This document shows, one piece after another, positions 59,206 through 64,000 of a DNA stretch of 64,000 nucleotides (position 1 is the stretch's first letter; the number at the start of each line of letters is the position of its first letter). The position numbers and the translations under genes were made by a program. The notes beneath the pieces were generated by a model. The model was not told the DNA's origin and ran no database searches. It worked only from the letters and a program-made list of their open reading frames with translations. Source of the DNA: Viscum album (taxonomy: Eukaryota > Streptophyta > Magnoliopsida > Santalales > Viscaceae); contig OY728131.1 of assembly GCA_963277665.1 (NCBI GenBank), positions 1,390,440,688 through 1,390,504,687 of the forward strand, written 5' to 3'.

Positions 59206-62200
59206 TGACAGTATATATATTAACATTACATCACTTTTAGAGAATACTTACAACATTTTACATACATACTCTTAAAGAACATACGAATATAGTTCCTTTA
59301 TAAACCTGGAAACATAAACACAGGTTTATAAATGAACTAATTTTTATCACACTAGTTTCTTCATGAATAAAATCATTCATAGACACATTAAACAAAATAT
59401 GTATCTTCATAACCTAGGGGAAAGGAAACATAAAAATGGGTGAGATCAGATGCTCGGTATGGGAATGTAAGGGAGGCATGAAAAGGAAATCATGAGAATA
59501 GGGGTATGGGAACGTAATCATAACATTAAAATATCATTTCATGTATATAAAATATTATAAATATGAATCATGGAATAAGTATTTGTAGTTCATAAGAAAT
59601 AAATCATAAGGAAAAAGGAACATAATCCCTAAAATAATAATATAGGAATATAACATGAAATTATTAAAGAAAAATTTTTGTACAATATTATTTCTATTGT
59701 AGAGAAGGCACCACTTCCAAGACCATATTAGTGGAATAATTATTTTTCCGAACTAATTTAACTCCCCATTCTATCCTTGTATTAAAAAACCAAGTTCACT
59801 CCTCATTCCAGCCCTGTATTTATGAATAGAGTTCATTTCCATTCCGTCCATGAAATACTGAATTGGGTTAATTTCAAGTTCCATACATGTCTATATCATG
59901 GGATATAAATGATTACCTAATTCATTGTAGAGGGGTGTAAGTCCCACCCATATCGTATTGAAATCATACATACATTCTTCACAAGATCGTAAATAATCAA
60001 ATCATAAACAATGGAACGAAATGGTTGTTATAAACATGTAATCATATCATAACCTATGTGAAAATATAGGATTCATATTCACTTCATCATAATCATAACC
60101 TATGAAAAAATCCGGATTCAAAAGTATATAAACGTTGAAAGAGAAAAAGGTTTCAAAAACATCATGAAAGTAAAACATAATCCATTCCAAGAAAGAATAT
60201 GAAAGGAAACATTAAATAATTTTCCCAAAATTTAATGTTTAAAACCAATGGATATTAAAATTATGAAAAATCATTTCATAACACTTTTTGAGGAAAATAT
60301 GCTTTTTCCATTGAAAATGTATTTTAAAACATAAAAGCATTTGAAAGTATATTTCTTTTCAAAATAAGATTTGAAAACATATAAAAAAGTCTTTTAAAGT
60401 ATAAATCATTTTTAAAATCCTTTTTATTGTATAATGGGCTTCAAATATATTTTGAAAACATTTTTTTGAAAACATTTTTTAAAAACATGGTTTTTGAATA
60501 CAATAGATTTATGATCGAAGAGAGATAATGTTAGATTATATTTAAAAATAGATCCTAAAAATAAATAGGGGAAAAATGGTACTTATGTATTATTATATGT
60601 TGAAAAAAAATTGGAGAAGAAAACTCATGGATATTCTTGATAGGAATATAATATTTTTTCATCAAAGACGCATAATCATTAACAATCTCGAAATGTGATG
60701 AGATTGTTTCAAACAAATATTACAAATTTATTACATGGGATCATACAGTTAATGTACGAAAATTAAATTAAATTATTCATAAAATATCTTGGAATGAATT
60801 AGGTTAATGATATAACATGTAAAATGGAAGTATATACACCTTGAGAAATAATTTAGGTGCATAACAAAACATTGGTCCCAAAGAAGAATAATTGTGAAAA
60901 ATTTGTTTTACTGATATTGTTACTTTAAAAATATAACCCCCATCAATGTATGATCATAAAATGGATATTTAAAAACCTCATAAATTTAATTTTATTAATC
61001 ATTTATTATTTCAATGGTATGTTCATACTCCACACAAAAGGAATGAGTGGAAAACATAGAATTTATCTCACAGAAATAAAATGTGAGATGAAATCCCATT
61101 ACCACGTGTCTTGACTCTCACCGTACCCATCAAACTAACTATATAATAAATATGAATTTATTATAAATATTTTATAGAACCATAATATTATATCTTATTC
61201 AATATATTTCTTTATTATGACTTTATATTACTCACTTCTTAACCATCATACATTAAAGTTTCAATTCTGTTAATATTCTCTATGTTATTAGCTAGTGTGT
61301 AATTTTCTATATCGTTGGTCCTTATACTAATATCATGATACGGGAATGTAAAACATGATATAAATATAATTTATAACCTATATATTTTTAGTAAAATAAT
61401 CCATATAATATATAATAATGAAACAGAATACATCATTCATGGAGACAGAATGGTGTACACACACATTAATGCTATTTCAATTTAATTATTGTATTGAAAG
61501 AATAAAAGTAAAAGATGTATATATTTATATATATTTATATATATGTATATATATAATTATTATTTTATCATTATATTATCTTATATTTCATATATATTCA
61601 ATAAATATATCCTTAATAAACTCCATGTTTTGTATGAATGAATCACATCACATTGAGGGGGTGGTAGTCTGCACTTCCTAAAACTAAGTGATAATATTAA
61701 TAAAAATGTAAATTATATAGATATGGGTTTGTAAAATAATTATATAATATTAAATACATACAAAATATTATATATAACATATATAAATATATTTTCCATC
61801 ATAATTTCCATAGTGAGTGGTGGTAAAGGAAAAATGAACAATCATCATTTAGTTATGTGATAGTCTGCCTAATACTTAAACAATATTTCTATTACCCATT
61901 TTATGAAAGTGTGTTAAGTGCATGTATAACCCTAAAAATAAAAAATTACTATTATATTGATTATACTGGTGTTTTTATAAAATCATAGAATAAGAAATTT
62001 TGAGGGAGTGGAGAAATAAAATTATAGAAAGGAGTTTGAGGGAGGGTGTTTCCTCTTATTACGGTAAATCCTTTTGGTTTGCACAATAGGAATTACTTAC
62101 AATGTGTTATCCCTATGGGAGGATTCAAGGAGGTAGGAAGTGGTGTTGGGGAGCTGTTGGGGTAATTTTTTGGTTGATAAAATGTAGCTTAAGTGGTGTG

Positions 62201-63591
62201 AGGAAGTGGGGGGATATGAGGCCTTCTAAAATGGAGGTGGAGTGGCACTCTTGTAATATTTTAAAAGGAAACCCACCCATGTTTTTTATTGAAACTGATT
62301 CAATAATGTTTAAAAGTAGGAATATGGGACTATAAGGTCTAAATATGGTCATTAAATGGATTTATGATATGTTTATAGGTTGTTTTGTCCATTAATATTA
62401 TGGTGTAGTCCCATATTAATCGTAATTTTACATTAATTATTAAAGTAATTTTAATTGCATGACTAATATTTTTCGTCAAAAACTCAGTTGACCATTCTAT
62501 ACAATATAACTTATTCTGATTCAAAATATATAATCCTTTTTAAAAAATTCTAAAGTATAATTAGTGTAAATTGATTAAAATTTAATCTCATAATCAGCTC
62601 AACAATGTGGGTTTTTAATATAAAAATATTGTTACGTTTTCTGTGTTTTTATTGTAAATTTAAAAATTAAATTAATTTGAAATAAGTAAATTGGGATTAT
62701 TGAAAAAAAAATTTCTAACTAAACATTTAAATTAATTTAAAATATAGCATAAGGTTGTGAATAAATTATATGAATACATTATGTTGATTTAAATTCTAGT
62801 ATTCTTAACTATTAATTACAAATGAAACTTTTTAGAAAAATCCATAAAATTTATCCTAACAAAATTTCTATGTTTTTCATACAAATATAGAGTTTATTTG
62901 ACTTATTTAATTTATAAATGTTCAAAAAAAAATATTTAAAATGGGTTCTCCATTAAAAGGCGGTAAAAAACCTTTATAAAAATATAAGTTTTAATAATAA
63001 AATTAGGATAGTCCTTATATTATGTATATCAAATATTTTATATGAATATCAAAAAAAATTAATTTAATATATAAAGTATATAATAATACAAAATCACTTA
63101 ATAATTGTAAATAATTCATTGTTTTAAGACAAATCACCTTTCCCTGTATAAAAATAAAAATATATCATTTATATTCAATTATTTATTATATTTTTATTTC
63201 TAATAAATTTATATCATATAAATTAATATCATATTTTTGTAAACTATATATTTTTTATAAGTTAGTTAATACTATTCATAACCTAAAATTTAAGGTCTAG
63301 GTTATTTGTTATTATATTAAATAATCATATTTTAATAATATATTATTGTTTGGTAAGCCTTGTCCATGTTTGTTATGCAAGCAATCGAGGAAAGTCATTA
63401 TTTTATGGAACAATAGATAAAATCAGTGTTCTATGAAGAGAAAACTAAAATTTATCTTGTCTGTTGTTACCTTATTCCAAAGATAATACTTTTATATAAA
63501 ATACATAATTTTTAGTGTTTAACAAAATAAAAAATATCAAATATATTAAATTAATTCAAAAAAATAACTCCCAAAATATAGGGTTGTTACA
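59206..63591 (-). repeat. 5' LTR of the old minus-strand element
   Basis: The partner of the left repeat, starting TGTAACAACCC on the minus strand at 63591 and ending next to the TGGTAT primer-site candidate at 59205. No open frame of note; the plus-strand frame at 62102-62335 is a shadow. Confidence 0.6.
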
Positions 63592-63803
63592 ATCATGAGG
63601 AAACATACACCTTAATTTATTGGGTCTTCTATTATAATTATTTTTGAACAATGGATCATTAATACTGAAAATATATTATCTATTATCCATTTTTAGCATG
63701 AGAAATCATTTTTGTTGTTTATCATTTAGACTATGAAGAATAAAAGTGGAAGACTCTAATCGATAATACAAGGTGTCGAGATGAAATTTAATCCCCAAAT
63801 ATT

Positions 63804-63947
63804 GATGAGTTCAAGAACATATATTTCAGTAATTACATTCCTAATATTATTCATACTAATATGGAAAAATAATTTCATGAGATGAATCAAATGGATGATG
63901 AATCTATCGATACCTATATTAATGATTACAAAAGTCTTGTTACGTAA
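63804..63947 (+). pseudogene. gypsy gag fragment at the window edge
   Basis: One frame reads DEFKNIYFSNYIPNIIHTNM then EK, a stop, and FHEMNQMDDESIDTYINDYK then SLVT. The spacing of F..YIP, F.EMNQ.DDES and Y..DYKSL fits the Retrotrans_gag domain of gypsy elements. The frame ends in TAA at 63945. The upstream part and the rest of the element are decayed or outside the window. Confidence 0.6.
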
Positions 63948-64000
63948 GATTCATGATTTATCAAAAAAATAAATGAATGTACATTTTATAGGTCATTTAT

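Larger units (their letters stand above)
52531..63591 (-). mobile_element. Old long-LTR gypsy element, Del/Tekay-like features, minus strand
   Basis: Two direct repeats of about 4.4 kb, offset by 6.6 kb, flank a 2.25-kb internal region. Both repeats begin with TGTAAC on the minus strand (at 56957 and 63591). The inner edge of the right-hand repeat is followed on the minus strand by TGGTAT (59205-59200), like a tRNA-Met primer site. The internal region starts with a gag-like remnant. TGTAAC starts and a tRNA-Met primer are usual for Del/Tekay chromoviruses. By eye the repeats share about 65-75% identity, so the element is old. No target-site duplication is visible. Confidence 0.6.

Noticed and set aside
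62102..62335. Plus-strand ORF of 77 codons as a host gene
   Set aside because: It lies within an old LTR, has no domain, and the matching region of the other LTR (about 55470-55690) is not open.

Overview
This window looks like a piece of a large, repeat-rich seed-plant genome, most likely an angiosperm. I see no host gene, rRNA, tRNA or CRISPR array. Everything I can recognise is LTR retrotransposon material of plant lineages: a Ty1/copia element of SIRE/Maximus type, a Ty3/gypsy element of Tat/Ogre type, and remnants of long-LTR gypsy elements with Del/Tekay-like features. The species cannot be fixed from the sequence.

Layout. 1-7861 is AT-rich sequence with no recognisable gene. 7862-20625 is a complete but inactivated copia element on the + strand. 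It has two LTRs of about 1.95 kb, a perfect 5-bp target-site duplication (TTACC), a tRNA-Met-type primer site, gag, protease, integrase, reverse transcriptase and RNase H, an extra 'env-like' ORF after pol, and a polypurine tract touching the 3' LTR. 20631-25724 is again AT-rich, with a cluster of palindromes near 22.1-22.9 kb.

At about 25.72 kb the base composition jumps to GC-rich and drops back at about 45.72 kb. This 20-kb block is a Tat-type gypsy element read on the minus strand: gag at 45.4-42.3 kb, then protease, RT, RNase H, a second (archaeal-type) RNase H and integrase, with pol ending at 36761. Beyond pol lies a long repeat-rich spacer with 25 copies of a 33-bp unit, hairpin modules and a duplicated 2.5-kb segment. 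Next comes a long ORF in the opposite (+) direction (28988-32697), with a plant-mobile-domain-like start, an acidic middle and a coiled-coil end. It has its own TATA box and at least one convincing spliceosomal intron. To its left is a 3-kb regulatory-looking segment full of short palindromic repeats and an oppositely directed TATA box. I could not find a matching LTR pair for this element.

45.7-64.0 kb is AT-rich and holds old remnants: a + strand LTR starting at 48511, a minus-strand element with two LTRs of about 4.4 kb (about 52531-56957 and 59206-63591), and a + strand gag fragment at the right edge.

Points most worth following: (1) the two main elements, from different superfamilies, each carry an extra ORF of the same general architecture (globular start, acidic middle, coiled-coil end), sense in one and antisense in the other; (2) the copia extra ORF has stayed in one reading frame for 2.4 kb, broken by 11 stops that are all explicable by C-to-T change; (3) the gypsy antisense ORF has splice signals on its own strand and sits among repeated hairpin and palindrome modules.
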